64,000 bases of DNA from Conservatibacter flavescens (GCF_002795425.1 NZ_PHHA01000028.1:39671-103670); one strand, 5' to 3'; positions 9,565-19,271 are shown, numbered from the stretch's first letter. Program-made: numbers and translations. The notes: generated by a model not told the origin, from the letters alone.

Positions 9565-9726
9565 TTTTTTGGAAAATATCAACGGGATGATTACTGATTA
9601 TTTGACTGATTACGCCAACTTAATTAGGATTTCAAAACACAACACAAGTTGCACATCTTATCAAATCGTTTTATGATTTTTCTGTGTATTCATCATTATT
9701 GCTTTTAGGAGTATTTCTCTTCATTT

Positions 9727-10308
9727 ATGTCTATGCCAAATTCAATACATCACCTAAAAGATATATTATCTCAACATGTCAATCAGTTGTGCCAGCAATA
9801 CGCCTTCCGCAAAGAACAAAAAATCTTTGCCAAATTTGACCGCACTTTGTTTAGTCAAAACTTTGAAAATGTGGGATTTTATCTACAGGAAATTGAAAAT
9901 ACATTGACTACGTTAAACAATCTTGATGAATCACAAATAATACAATGTGACTATTTGGCGAGAAAATTAACCGCGCAATGTACCGCGCTCACTGAGGCAT
10001 TAAAGACGAAACCCCAACGTATGTATCGTGAAAGTGCGGTACATATTTCGCCTCAAAAACCCACTAGGGAAAAAAACAATATTCACACTCTTCCACCCGC
10101 ACAGCGTCTTGAAAAATATTACGCAGCCTTGCAAGCATTGAATGACAAAATTGATGGATTTCATTTACTCGCTCATGATGCCCAATCTGAAGCGCAGCGA
10201 GCGATCTATCACGAGCAGATAACTCTCACCCAACAACGTAAACAACGCTGTTTAGAGGCGATAGATTTATTGGAAGAATATTTGCTCTATCAAGAAGGAC
10301 AGTCTTAG
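9727..10308 (+). CDS. priC: Primosomal replication protein N'' (PriC)
   Basis: A 193-residue helical, basic protein matching PriC of the Pasteurellaceae (HLKDILSQHVNQLCQQY, FDRTLFSQNFENVGFYLQEIE). PriC recognises stalled forks with a leading-strand gap and reloads DnaB through an origin-independent restart route. No enzymatic motif is expected. The ATG is preceded by TAGGAG at 9706-9711, a loose spacing; an ATG at 9733 is also possible. Uptake signals lie at 9839-9847 and 10032-10040. The gene stands alone, divergent from the porin. Confidence 0.85.
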   Translation: MSMPNSIHHLKDILSQHVNQLCQQYAFRKEQKIFAKFDRTLFSQNFENVGFYLQEIENTLTTLNNLDESQIIQCDYLARKLTAQCTALTEALKTKPQRMYRESAVHISPQKPTREKNNIHTLPPAQRLEKYYAALQALNDKIDGFHLLAHDAQSEAQRAIYHEQITLTQQRKQRCLEAIDLLEEYLLYQEGQS

Positions 10309-10320
10309 CAATAATAATTA

Positions 10321-10360
10321 ATGCCCACGCATTTTCTTTTAATGAGAAAAACGAGGGCAT
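10321..10360. terminator. Bidirectional hairpin between priC and mepM
   Basis: ATGCCC (10321-10326) pairs with GGGCAT (10355-10360), with an inner TTTTCTTTT / GAGAAAA pairing. It fills the 55-base gap between two converging genes. No clean U tract follows on either side, so efficiency is uncertain. Confidence 0.5.
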
Positions 10361-10363
10361 AGG

Positions 10364-11911
10364 CTAAATTTTCAATCTCGCGACAGCATTTTTCGCTACA
10401 GCAAGGAATTTACGTCGTTCCTGAGAACTCAGTCCGCTACTTGTTCCTGGTAATTTAACCGTAATAGGATTAACCGGTCGTCCATTAATATGGAATTCAT
10501 AATGTAAATGAGGGCCGGTGGAACGCCCTGTATTACCAGACAAAGCGATACGTTCCCCTTTCTTAATATTTTGTCCCGTTTTCACTAAGGCCTTACTTAA
10601 ATGCATATAGACGGTCTGATACTCACGTCCATGTCGCAAAATAATATAACGCCCCGCGCCGTTACCTTGATAAGCGACTTTTTCGACCACACCATCGGCA
10701 GGCGCAATAATTGGCGTACCTATTGGCACAGAAAAATCCACCCCTTTATGTGGTGAGATTCGCCCCGTTACAGGATGCTTGCGACGAGGGTTAAAATGTG
10801 ACGAAATTCTCGCTTGTCGTTGCATTGGATAACGTGCAAACCCCTTCCCTAAGGTTTCACCATTACGATTATAATATCGTCCATTTTCCGCTTGAATCGC
10901 GTAATAACTTTTACCGCCACTAATAATGTGGATAGCCTCTACATTACCTTGCCCGGTTAATTTGTCACCAAGATATTCACGAGACACGAGCAAAGCAAAC
11001 TTATCTCCTTTTTTTAATTTATTGACACTTACCTGCCACTGAAGTGCGGTAGATAATTGATTAATTTGTCGAGAATCTAGACCTAGACGTTGTAAACTAC
11101 GACTGAGTGATGTACCAACTTGTCCTTTTAGGACCTCTTTTTTCCAAACGCTTTTTTTCTCTAAAATTTGTCGGGTATATGTTCCCTTTTCGGTTAATTC
11201 ATAAATGCGCTCTTCTTTTTCAGAAATTAACCAATTCATGTATTCTAATTCATTGTGATTATCCAGAATCCAATAAAATTGCTGACCCGGTTTAAGATTT
11301 TTTAATTCAGGATAACGCGAAATCAACGCTTGGCTAGTACTCGCTTCCAAACCTGACAACTCCAATACATCTTTTAATGTATCGCCACGAACCACCGTAT
11401 GACTAAATTGGTTTTTAATTCGCCAAGCCTGATCTGCCGCATCTAATAAATCATTTAGTGCACTTAACGCGCTATCCGGCAGGCCACCATCGACCTCATC
11501 ATCTTCGTCTAAAAGCTCATCATCATAAGAGGTTGCCTCTCCAAGCTGCCCCGCTACTTGAGGCGTGTTGGATTGAGTGTTTTCTGCAGAATTATCATTT
11601 TCCCCTTGCTGTGATGTTGTCTCATCGCCTTGTGGTTTTGGCGTGACAATTTCAGCAGCCTGTTCTACCGCGTTAGCTAATTCAAGGGCTGGATCTATAG
11701 AAGGTTGAGCATTAGGATTAACAATCGGCTCAACGGTTAATTTTTGGTAAGGGTCAAGTTGAGTCGATACGGTTTGCTCTTGTGTGTGCAAGGTTTCATT
11801 CAATTGTAACAACACGCCTGTAAAAATAGACAATAATGCCAAAAAGAAAACAACGGCTTTAATCCGCGATTTCCTCTTCCGTCTATCTCTCGCTAACTTT
11901 ACATGTCGCAC
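10364..11911 (-). CDS. mepM: Murein DD-endopeptidase MepM-like M23 metallopeptidase
   Basis: A 515-residue protein: basic N-terminus, one membrane anchor (residues 17-37), an acidic low-complexity linker (about 100-155), a LysM/OapA-like region with [17 protein letters not shown] near 172, and a C-terminal peptidase M23 domain. Zinc-binding blocks are [19 protein letters not shown] and the HLHYEFH motif. These enzymes cut D-Ala-mDAP cross-links so new glycan can be inserted. The E. coli ortholog (YebA) is 440 residues; the extra length is mainly the linker. It is divergent from znuCB, as in H. influenzae and E. coli, which suggests shared zinc-dependent control. Confidence 0.92.
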   Translation of the reverse strand: MRHVKLARDRRKRKSRIKAVVFFLALLSIFTGVLLQLNETLHTQEQTVSTQLDPYQKLTVEPIVNPNAQPSIDPALELANAVEQAAEIVTPKPQGDETTSQQGENDNSAENTQSNTPQVAGQLGEATSYDDELLDEDDEVDGGLPDSALSALNDLLDAADQAWRIKNQFSHTVVRGDTLKDVLELSGLEASTSQALISRYPELKNLKPGQQFYWILDNHNELEYMNWLISEKEERIYELTEKGTYTRQILEKKSVWKKEVLKGQVGTSLSRSLQRLGLDSRQINQLSTALQWQVSVNKLKKGDKFALLVSREYLGDKLTGQGNVEAIHIISGGKSYYAIQAENGRYYNRNGETLGKGFARYPMQRQARISSHFNPRRKHPVTGRISPHKGVDFSVPIGTPIIAPADGVVEKVAYQGNGAGRYIILRHGREYQTVYMHLSKALVKTGQNIKKGERIALSGNTGRSTGPHLHYEFHINGRPVNPITVKLPGTSSGLSSQERRKFLAVAKNAVARLKI

Positions 11912-11979
11912 AATACTCTTTTTCCTTATCTTCTCTATTTCTATTCGTTATTCAGACAGTGGAAATCCCAAAAAATTCC

Positions 11980-12009
11980 TGATTATTTTACTGTATGAAT
12001 AAATAATCA
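11980..12009. promoter_or_regulatory. Dyad symmetry in the mepM-znuC divergent region
   Basis: TGATTATTT (11980-11988) and AAATAATCA (12001-12009) form a perfect 9-base inverted repeat spaced by 12 bases, within the 200-base region between mepM and znuC. It could be an operator or a weak hairpin. I could not align a convincing Zur box, so the regulator is not named. Confidence 0.35.
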
Positions 12010-12111
12010 TCAGCTTTTGCAAGAAACTTGTTAATTCCCCTAAAATACGCTATGTTAAACGCAATATTAAGTTTGCCTCAAGGCACGAGTTAATCTATCA
12101 CCATAATCAGC

Positions 12112-12915
12112 ATGTTAGTCAAATCCATTCAAGCGCCCTTAGTGCAGCTTCGCGATATTACTGTTGAATTTGAACAAAAAATCGCTTTACAAAATATTAA
12201 TTTGGATATTTATCCTAATACCATTACCACTATTGTCGGCCCAAATGGCGGTGGAAAATCAACATTATTAAAAGTGTTATTAAAATTACAACGTCCTACA
12301 TCCGGGCGAGTGGTTTACAACAAAGGCGTGCGTATTGGTTATGTTCCCCAAAAAATCCATGTAGACCCTAGCCTGCCTATTACAGTAAAAAAATTTTTAT
12401 CCTTACAAAAAAACGCTAAGAAAGCGGATATTCTACATGCATTAGCGCAACTGTCCATTACCCATTTAACCGATAATCGTTTGCAAAAGTTATCCGGTGG
12501 AGAAATGCAGCGGGTCTTATTGGCTCGTGCTATGTTAAATAAACCCAACTTATTAGTTTTAGATGAACCTATGCAAGGCGTTGATATTACAGGTCAAGCG
12601 GAGTTATATCAACTTATTCATCATACACAACAGCAACTAAACTGCGCTATTTTAATGGTTTCCCATGACTTACATCTTGTTATGGCAGATACCAATCAAG
12701 TTTTATGCATTAACCGACATATCTGTTGTGCGGGTACACCTGAAGCTATTTCCAATGATCCCACCTTTCGCTATATTTTCGGGGATCAATTTTCTAAAAA
12801 TGTGGCATTTTATACCCATCATCACAATCATAAACATGATTTACACGGTGATGTATGTTGCACACCGCATTCGTATACTCAGCAATGTACTCATCAATCA
12901 AAAAATAGGAGTTAA
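12112..12915 (+). CDS. znuC: Zinc ABC transporter ATP-binding protein ZnuC
   Basis: A 267-residue ABC ATPase that powers ZnuABC zinc import. Walker A is GPNGGGKST, the signature is [10 protein letters not shown] and Walker B is LLVLDEP followed by MQGVD. The C-terminal tail from about residue 230 is rich in His and Cys ([20 protein letters not shown]), consistent with zinc handling. The stop is two bases before znuB. The periplasmic ZnuA gene is not adjacent and must lie elsewhere. Confidence 0.95.
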   Translation: MLVKSIQAPLVQLRDITVEFEQKIALQNINLDIYPNTITTIVGPNGGGKSTLLKVLLKLQRPTSGRVVYNKGVRIGYVPQKIHVDPSLPITVKKFLSLQKNAKKADILHALAQLSITHLTDNRLQKLSGGEMQRVLLARAMLNKPNLLVLDEPMQGVDITGQAELYQLIHHTQQQLNCAILMVSHDLHLVMADTNQVLCINRHICCAGTPEAISNDPTFRYIFGDQFSKNVAFYTHHHNHKHDLHGDVCCTPHSYTQQCTHQSKNRS

Positions 12916-12917
12916 GC

Positions 12918-13703
12918 ATGTTTGATATTCTTTTTCCCGCTTGGCTCTCCGGTATCTTGCTTTCTTTTATTACCGCGCCTTTAGGGGCATTTGTGGTTTG
13001 GCGAAAAATGGCTTATTTTGGCGATACATTAGCCCATTCTGCTTTGCTGGGTGTTGCCTTAGGGATTTTTCTCAATATCAATCCGTATTTATCGATTTTA
13101 GTTTTAGTCTTAATATTAGCTGTCGGCATGGTTTGGCTAGAAAATCATAATCAATTTTCTGTTGATACTATTTTGGGGATTATTGCCCATAGCTGTCTGT
13201 CTCTCGGTGTTGTTACAGTAGGGTTACTCAATAACGTTCGCGTGGATTTAATGGCCTATTTATTTGGTGATTTGCTGGCGATTACTTATGATGATTTACT
13301 CTATATCGGTGGAGGCGTTGTCCTTGTTTTAATCGCCTTATTATATTGGTGGAAACCCCTTATATCCACAACAGTCAGCCCGGAACTTGCCCAAGTAGAA
13401 GGCATTAATATTCGCAAAATGCGGTTAATTTTGATGCTACTTACCGCCTTGACCATTGCTTTAAGCATGAAATTTGTCGGTGCATTAATCATTACTTCAT
13501 TGCTGATTATCCCCGCAGCAACAGCGCGACGTTTTGCTTCAACACCGGAAAGCATGGTGGGTATTGCGACAGTTATCAGTATGATTGCGGTGTCTTTAGG
13601 CCTTGTCTTATCCGCATTTTATGACACCGCAGCCGGACCATCTGTTGTGATTTCATCATCAACATTATTTTTGCTGTCATTATTTTATCGGGACAAAAAA
13701 TAA
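12918..13703 (+). CDS. znuB: Zinc ABC transporter permease ZnuB
   Basis: A 261-residue polytopic protein of the ABC-3 family. Hydrophobic segments cover nearly the whole length, with the family blocks WRKMAYFGDTLAHSALLGVALG near the N-terminus and LIITSLLIIPAATARRFA near residue 200. It forms the membrane channel for zinc delivered by ZnuA and driven by ZnuC. AGGAGT lies upstream of the ATG, and it is coupled to znuC by a two-base gap. Confidence 0.95.
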   Translation: MFDILFPAWLSGILLSFITAPLGAFVVWRKMAYFGDTLAHSALLGVALGIFLNINPYLSILVLVLILAVGMVWLENHNQFSVDTILGIIAHSCLSLGVVTVGLLNNVRVDLMAYLFGDLLAITYDDLLYIGGGVVLVLIALLYWWKPLISTTVSPELAQVEGINIRKMRLILMLLTALTIALSMKFVGALIITSLLIIPAATARRFASTPESMVGIATVISMIAVSLGLVLSAFYDTAAGPSVVISSSTLFLLSLFYRDKK

Positions 13704-13718
13704 TGCCTGATTCTGAAA

Positions 13719-13746
13719 GGGTTAGCCACAATAGATGCGCTAACCC
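13719..13746. terminator. Stem-loop between znuB and the converging pqqL
   Basis: GGGTTAGC (13719-13726) and GCTAACCC (13739-13746) form a perfect 8-bp stem with a 12-base loop, in the 49-base gap between two converging stops. There is no U tract. Confidence 0.5.
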
Positions 13747-13752
13747 ACTATA

Positions 13753-16518
13753 TTAAGGCACTAAGATCGCTTTAAAGCGCACTTCATTTTTCATCAATTT
13801 TTTGACTAATGGATCAAGTTCCGACTTAGTCACACTCGCCACGAATTGTTCGTCCATAAACAATAAATTAGGTGAATGAGTATATTGATAACTGTATGCA
13901 AGGCGATCAAACAGATAAACTAAACTATCCTTATTTTGTTTTATGCGTAGCCTTTTTTCCTCTCGTTTTTTGTGGAGTAAGGCTTCTTCCACGCCCTGTT
14001 TACTCCAATCATCAAAAAGACGATAAACTAAATCAATTAATTGATCTACGCGCTCGGGGGACGTGCTAAAACGGATTCTCCCCTCAATTTGATTCAATTC
14101 AGGCTCCTGATAAAATTGGCTACTAATGGCATAAATGCCTGATTCTTTTTCACGTAATTCTAAGCGCAATTTTTCCTCAATCATCGTCCCCAAGATATCT
14201 AGTAAATACTCATCTTTCGGTTGCCATACATTATCTGCAGTCAAATAAATTTCAACTTCAGCTCGCGGCTCTGTGTATCCGTTCATCTTTAATGTCTGCC
14301 TTGGCGTTTTACCATAAACAAAATAAGGCATTTGCTCTCGCTTTTTATGCTCAACAGAAGCCAAATAGGTATTCACTAAAGGCAATAATTCCGGCAGCTT
14401 TATATCGCCAACAATAAAATAAGTGAAATCTGTTTGATGAGTAATATATTTTTGATAGCTACTTAAAATCGACTGTGCATTTAATGCCTGAATGTGTCGA
14501 GGGGTATGACTATAAACCGTCTCGCTATTCGGCTGTCTCAGGGCGGCAATAGCTTGCGAAAATTCTCTTTCTCTATCCGCACGAGTTAAATACTCTAACG
14601 TGTCTTTTTTATATTTTGCTAAAACCGTTTCATCGACCTGATTAGACTGTAATTTTAAGCGAAATAATTTCAGCAAGTTTTCTAGGTTCTCGGCCTTGCT
14701 CACCCCGATAAACCCTTGACTATATTCATCTAATACGGTGGATATTCCCAAAGGCGAATCCCCAAACATCTTGTTCAATTGCATTTGTGAATATATCCCA
14801 ACACCACTTTGATCCAATACACTCACTGCGGAACGTAACTGGTGATAATCTTGCGGTGGAATTGTACGAATGCCACCCGATGTAAGAGCTTTGAAATAAA
14901 TTTGAGCAGGTTGTTTATCGCTATACATATAAATTAAGCGACTGCCGTTACTCAGCGTAAATTCCGTCACTTTTTCTTTTTCCCAATCTTTCTTTTCAAC
15001 AACATACCCTTGAGTTAGCGACATATCGGGTAAAGTAGCTTGGGCAATTTTAGATTCCCATTGAGGCTGATTTTGTTGCTGAATATCCTGCCAAAGTGCG
15101 GTCACTTTTTGACGAGAAAAAGCGATATCTTTGCTTGGGTGAGGCTGTGTAATCAATAGTAATTTAGATGGCAAAGCAATGAGCTGTTTAAATTGCTGCT
15201 CCACTTCTTGTTTCGTTATGTTATTTAATAATTTCGCTGTTAATTCATATTCTTGTTGTTTATCTAAATAAACCGGTAAAGCCATAACAGCTACCGATAA
15301 CAAATGATTGGCAATATGTAAACTACGTTCTTTTAACTCAAATTTCCGTTGATTAAACCCGTGTAAACGTTGAATTTCGGCCTCAAATTCCTCTTGGCTA
15401 AAGCCATGTTGCGCAATTTCACTGAGAAAACTGAACAACTTCTTCAAGCTCTCTTCATAGTTTGTGTTTGCTAATTGTAAGGTAAACCTATTTTGCAACG
15501 CCTCCCGTCCTAGCTGTGTACGATGGAATGTTGCAGAATCAATTAACTCCGCATGTTGACGCTCCCATTCTTGGAAACGCTCATTGAGTAAACGCCCCAT
15601 CACTTGAAGAATAAGCTGTTGTCTGTAATGAGATAACGTATTGTTTTCAATAAATTTCTCATTCAAACTAAATTCCAAAGTCCGGTAATCAATTTCAGGT
15701 TCAGACACACTCGCAACTCGCCATTCGTCCACCAAAGGCACACCATAATCAACCGTTTCAATAGGTATTTGAGGGCGTGGGATATTGGCTAATTTTTGTT
15801 GTAAAAGTGACCGCACTTTAGCGCTATCAATATCACCAACTATGACAACAGACATATTATCTGGGCGGTACCATTTTTGATAAAAGTCTTTTACACGCTG
15901 TGCAGAAACATGCTTAATCACGTCTACATCACCAATAGGATCTCGTAAAATATAGCGAGAACCTGCCATTTCAATTCGGCTTTTTTGATCGCCAAGTCGT
16001 AGCATAGGGCTCAAACGAGAACGCCACTCTTCTAACACGATCCCTCTTTCATTTTCTAAATCATTAGGCAAAATCGTGACATGTTGGATCCATTCATTCA
16101 AGACATCAAATGCTAATGCCAGCTTTTGTTCATCATTATCCGATAAATCAAGGGTATAAACCGTATTTTCAAAATCCGTAAACGCATTGATATCGCGGGC
16201 AAAAGTCATACCAAGCTGCTCTAACGCTTGAATAATTTGATTTTCTGGAAAACGCGTTGTCCCATTAAATGCCATATGCTCCACAATATGTGCCACACCT
16301 TTTTGATCATCTTCTTCATGTAATGACCCAGCATTGACAATTAAACGTAAGTAAATACGATTTTTCGGCTCTTGATGAGGCAAAATAAAATAGCGTAAAC
16401 CATTCTCTAACTGCCCCTGTTCCATTTGAGTATGAAAAGGTAATACTTGTTCAGAATGTCGCTCTATTTGGCAAGATAATAAGAAAAAGAGCGGTAAAAA
16501 AAACCAAAATTTTTTCAT
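13753..16518 (-). CDS. pqqL: M16 zinc protease, PqqL/FusC-like lipoprotein
   Basis: A 921-residue, two-lobed M16 (pitrilysin) protease. The inverted zinc motif is H77-I-V-E80-H81, with the distal glutamate in ENERGIVLEEW near residue 155; the C-terminal half is the inactive partner lobe. A lipoprotein signal is visible (FFLLSC, Cys16), so it acts from the periplasmic side. E. coli PqqL and Pectobacterium FusC degrade ferredoxin brought in by a TonB-dependent receptor to release iron. Here a TonB receptor gene lies upstream on the same strand, 126 bases away. I infer a protease dedicated to a protein imported by that receptor. Uptake signals: 15094-15102 and 15810-15818. Confidence 0.87.
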   Translation of the reverse strand: MKKFWFFLPLFFLLSCQIERHSEQVLPFHTQMEQGQLENGLRYFILPHQEPKNRIYLRLIVNAGSLHEEDDQKGVAHIVEHMAFNGTTRFPENQIIQALEQLGMTFARDINAFTDFENTVYTLDLSDNDEQKLALAFDVLNEWIQHVTILPNDLENERGIVLEEWRSRLSPMLRLGDQKSRIEMAGSRYILRDPIGDVDVIKHVSAQRVKDFYQKWYRPDNMSVVIVGDIDSAKVRSLLQQKLANIPRPQIPIETVDYGVPLVDEWRVASVSEPEIDYRTLEFSLNEKFIENNTLSHYRQQLILQVMGRLLNERFQEWERQHAELIDSATFHRTQLGREALQNRFTLQLANTNYEESLKKLFSFLSEIAQHGFSQEEFEAEIQRLHGFNQRKFELKERSLHIANHLLSVAVMALPVYLDKQQEYELTAKLLNNITKQEVEQQFKQLIALPSKLLLITQPHPSKDIAFSRQKVTALWQDIQQQNQPQWESKIAQATLPDMSLTQGYVVEKKDWEKEKVTEFTLSNGSRLIYMYSDKQPAQIYFKALTSGGIRTIPPQDYHQLRSAVSVLDQSGVGIYSQMQLNKMFGDSPLGISTVLDEYSQGFIGVSKAENLENLLKLFRLKLQSNQVDETVLAKYKKDTLEYLTRADREREFSQAIAALRQPNSETVYSHTPRHIQALNAQSILSSYQKYITHQTDFTYFIVGDIKLPELLPLVNTYLASVEHKKREQMPYFVYGKTPRQTLKMNGYTEPRAEVEIYLTADNVWQPKDEYLLDILGTMIEEKLRLELREKESGIYAISSQFYQEPELNQIEGRIRFSTSPERVDQLIDLVYRLFDDWSKQGVEEALLHKKREEKRLRIKQNKDSLVYLFDRLAYSYQYTHSPNLLFMDEQFVASVTKSELDPLVKKLMKNEVRFKAILVP

Positions 16519-16559
16519 AAATATTATTTAAATTTCAATGAATGATGATGTTTATTGTA

Positions 16560-16578
16560 GGGCGCATTACATGCGCCC
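16560..16578 (-). other. G+C-rich hairpin between the TonB receptor gene and pqqL
   Basis: GGGCGCAT (16560-16567), loop TAC, ATGCGCCC (16571-16578): a perfect 8-bp stem that stands out in A+T-rich sequence. It lies after the receptor stop and 42 bases before the pqqL start. With no U tract it looks more like an mRNA stability or attenuation element than a full terminator. Confidence 0.5.
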
Positions 16579-16644
16579 ATTATCTTACGAGGTTTGGTAT
16601 TAATCTGAGGCAGAGCAATCCTCTGTTTAGTCTGCTATATTCTT

Positions 16645-18996
16645 CTAAAACTCATAACCTAACTCAAGCCAAAACTCACGTCCTGCGGTATAAAAACCAT
16701 AGTCTTCACCTTTGCTTGTCATACCTTTACGCGTTTTGTTCAGTACATTTAATATGTCTAATTTCACATACACAGAATGTTTATCATGAATCATCGGTTG
16801 CCAACGAATACTGCTGTCCCACTGTGTGTGCGTGCCATAATCGTAACGGCGATAAAGCGGAATACTATTCAGATCATCATAATGTTCAATCCCCTTAATC
16901 GGTGCTTTTACAAAAACATTATTTGTCCAACTTACATGATAGGCAGGAATCGCCATATGGATCCCTAAACGAGCTACCCATTCCTCGCGATGATTATTCA
17001 CTTTTTTCATCATGTCGCCATAAGAAGTCCATTTACCATCTAAGATCACTTGGCTATCTGCGTTATAACCTCGCCCAAAGTCTAGGCCCTTCATTCGCAG
17101 CCAATCAAATGCCAATGTCGTTTGCCACTGAGTTAAGCCTAATTCCCAAGGCTCAATATTATGAAAAGCTAAGGTATAAATATCCGCATGGTAATCTTTA
17201 CCCTTTTTATAATAACGCTCTTTTTCACCCGTTAAGGCATTTTCGCTTTCATGTAACACGATACGGTTTTTATTTTGTCGATGAATATAATTGAATTTCA
17301 TCATGACATTACCAAGCCCCTGCTCAATTCCGATAGTCAATTCATCTGCATGAGGTGTTTTAAACCGTTTCACATCTTGATAACGGAATGTATCATGGCC
17401 ATCTAATTGAAATATCTGTTCGGCTAATTTCATTGAGGCGAAACTCCGTCCATAATAACGATTTAGGCCAAAATTTAACGCACTATCCTCTAGAAATTGC
17501 CAGCGCATCGCAAAACGTGGCGCAATATTGGTATTTCTTAGATAATCGTCACGCTCAATACGTATGCCTGGACGAAATTCCAATTGCGCCCACTTCATCA
17601 AGTCTTCCGCATAAAAAGCGATGTTTTGGTATTTGGCTTTAACTGTGCCTTTACGCACAGAATGTTGATCAAGAGGAATTAAGCCAAAGCCTGAATCCAT
17701 ATAAAGTTCACTATGTGCATCTTGAGCACGATTGAAAGCATATTGAGTAAACTGATAAATTCCCCCCAAAGAAATGGAATGTGTCCAATCTCCCCAGCTA
17801 AACGGATTAAGGGCATATTCTGCCGAGATATGCCAATTTTTTTGGTTCAATGTGCTATTGCCCATTCCACCTTGACTATACTCTAATCCCTGTGAATCAA
17901 TGATCGTCTTCATATACGTGGAAGCGGATTTACGCTTATCTCTGAAGTCATCATATGCTAATGTCGTTGTTAATATCCCTGCGGGCAATCCATTTACCCA
18001 AGCTAACGTTGTGCCAAATGCTTGATGATAGTCATGAATATCGCTGTGTAAATTTGTCGCATAAAATTTACTCTCTCGATAATTAGAATAGCGCAGCCCC
18101 CATTCGATACGGTGTTGCTCATTGGGTGTCCAACTGAAATTGACTAACCCATTATCAGAACGACGTGTATGATTCCGTTTTCCCATTTGACCATCAGGAG
18201 AAATAAGACGGTTTTGCTGAATATTTGCTCCACGACGGCTAATACCAAAAACCACACCTAAATTATCTGATATTCCTTTTTCCGCTGATAAACTCACAAA
18301 ATGCTTATTATATTTAGGCTGAAAATCGGCATTCATACCATTAGGTAACACTTCTTCAAATTTTGCTCTATCCCCTTCTGCCACATGGAATTTCGCCCAA
18401 GCCGCACGCGTTGTTCTATACCGTAACTGGACGTGATCTTCCCCGCCATACTGTTTGGTCTTGGCCACCACTGCCCCACCACTAAATCCCCCTAAGCTAG
18501 CCGAAATATTGCTATCATATACGGTCACAGAAGAAAGCAAGTTTGTATCAAAAAAATAAGCTTGCCCATAGTCTGCACGTGGTATTGTTGCCATTACGCC
18601 ATCAAAAAGATCAGCGCCAATCCCAAGATCATTATTCATATTTACATTATCGACAAAATAGCTGGTTTGACTTGCTTCAGCCCCATTAATACTGATCTCT
18701 GCTGGCTTAATTTCACCACGCAGCATCGTATTTTCATCGCTATTGACAAAACGCACATGAGGATTCAATTTCAAATAATCGGATATGTTATTATTCGTTG
18801 CCGGTGCAACACTCATGTCTTTTTGAGAAACCGTTTGCGCGGAAGATAAACTTGCATTTTGTTCTGCATACACCACAATCTCGTGTAATGTATTCGCTGA
18901 ACTTTGCATGGTGTCCATCTGCTCTTGCGCCATTGCCCATGAACTGCAACTTGCACAAAGTAAAATTGTTATTTTATTTAATTTATACGTCATCAA
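16645..18996 (-). CDS. TonB-dependent outer-membrane receptor (FusA/YddB-like partner of PqqL)
   Basis: A 783-residue receptor with a signal peptide (cleavage near WAMAQ, residue 23), a TonB-box-like EIVVYA at about 38-43, a plug domain (SDYLKLNPHVRFVNSD, YFVDNVNMNND, SVTVYDSNISASLGGFSGGAV) and a beta-barrel ending in LELGYEF. It belongs to the group paired with M16 proteases in H. influenzae (HI1369 with HI1368, from memory). The substrate cannot be read from sequence; by analogy with FusA/YddB it may be an iron-carrying protein such as a ferredoxin or host iron protein. A Fur box overlaps its promoter, supporting an iron role. It is first in the receptor-pqqL unit. Confidence 0.85.
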   Translation of the reverse strand: MMTYKLNKITILLCASCSSWAMAQEQMDTMQSSANTLHEIVVYAEQNASLSSAQTVSQKDMSVAPATNNNISDYLKLNPHVRFVNSDENTMLRGEIKPAEISINGAEASQTSYFVDNVNMNNDLGIGADLFDGVMATIPRADYGQAYFFDTNLLSSVTVYDSNISASLGGFSGGAVVAKTKQYGGEDHVQLRYRTTRAAWAKFHVAEGDRAKFEEVLPNGMNADFQPKYNKHFVSLSAEKGISDNLGVVFGISRRGANIQQNRLISPDGQMGKRNHTRRSDNGLVNFSWTPNEQHRIEWGLRYSNYRESKFYATNLHSDIHDYHQAFGTTLAWVNGLPAGILTTTLAYDDFRDKRKSASTYMKTIIDSQGLEYSQGGMGNSTLNQKNWHISAEYALNPFSWGDWTHSISLGGIYQFTQYAFNRAQDAHSELYMDSGFGLIPLDQHSVRKGTVKAKYQNIAFYAEDLMKWAQLEFRPGIRIERDDYLRNTNIAPRFAMRWQFLEDSALNFGLNRYYGRSFASMKLAEQIFQLDGHDTFRYQDVKRFKTPHADELTIGIEQGLGNVMMKFNYIHRQNKNRIVLHESENALTGEKERYYKKGKDYHADIYTLAFHNIEPWELGLTQWQTTLAFDWLRMKGLDFGRGYNADSQVILDGKWTSYGDMMKKVNNHREEWVARLGIHMAIPAYHVSWTNNVFVKAPIKGIEHYDDLNSIPLYRRYDYGTHTQWDSSIRWQPMIHDKHSVYVKLDILNVLNKTRKGMTSKGEDYGFYTAGREFWLELGYEF

Positions 18997-19034
18997 AATA
19001 CTCTCTAGTTATATTTTTATTTTATAATGTCAAT

Positions 19035-19073
19035 ATTTTAAATACCTTACAAATTAAATGCAAATCATTATCA
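19035..19073 (-). promoter_or_regulatory. Fur-box promoter of the receptor-pqqL operon
   Basis: On the minus strand, TTGCAT (19058-19063) and TAAAAT (19035-19040) are 17 bases apart, a good sigma-70 pair. The -35 overlaps TGCAAATCATTATCA (19059-19073), which matches the 15-base Fur consensus TGATAATnATTATCA at 12 of 14 defined positions. Fur binding here would block RNA polymerase when iron is plentiful. Confidence 0.72.
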
Positions 19074-19212
19074 TAAATGCAATAAAAATACGCTGGATTT
19101 TTCCTAAAATTGATTAATCTTCATACCTCAAATTTGGCCGTTTACCACTGACTATTTCGTTGTAAATAATTTTCACAACACGATAGAAATCACTGTGAGC
19201 TTTACATTTACC

Positions 19213-19256
19213 TTGACTTATTAAAAATAAAAAACATAATATGTAGCATATACTAT
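19213..19256 (+). promoter_or_regulatory. nadV promoter with imperfect palindrome at the start site
   Basis: TTGACT (19213-19218) and TAATAT (19237-19242) are 18 bases apart. Just downstream, around the predicted start, TAGCATATACTA (19244-19255) is palindromic at 10 of 12 positions and could be a repressor site. AAGGTG (19261-19266) is the ribosome binding site. The remaining 19074-19212 holds nothing else that I recognise. Confidence 0.45.
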
Positions 19257-19271
19257 ACACAAGGTGCTATT

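Noticed and set aside
16542..17294. Several plus-strand open frames (60-130 codons)
   Set aside because: Antisense to the TonB receptor gene and its downstream gap; composition is typical of a shadow frame.
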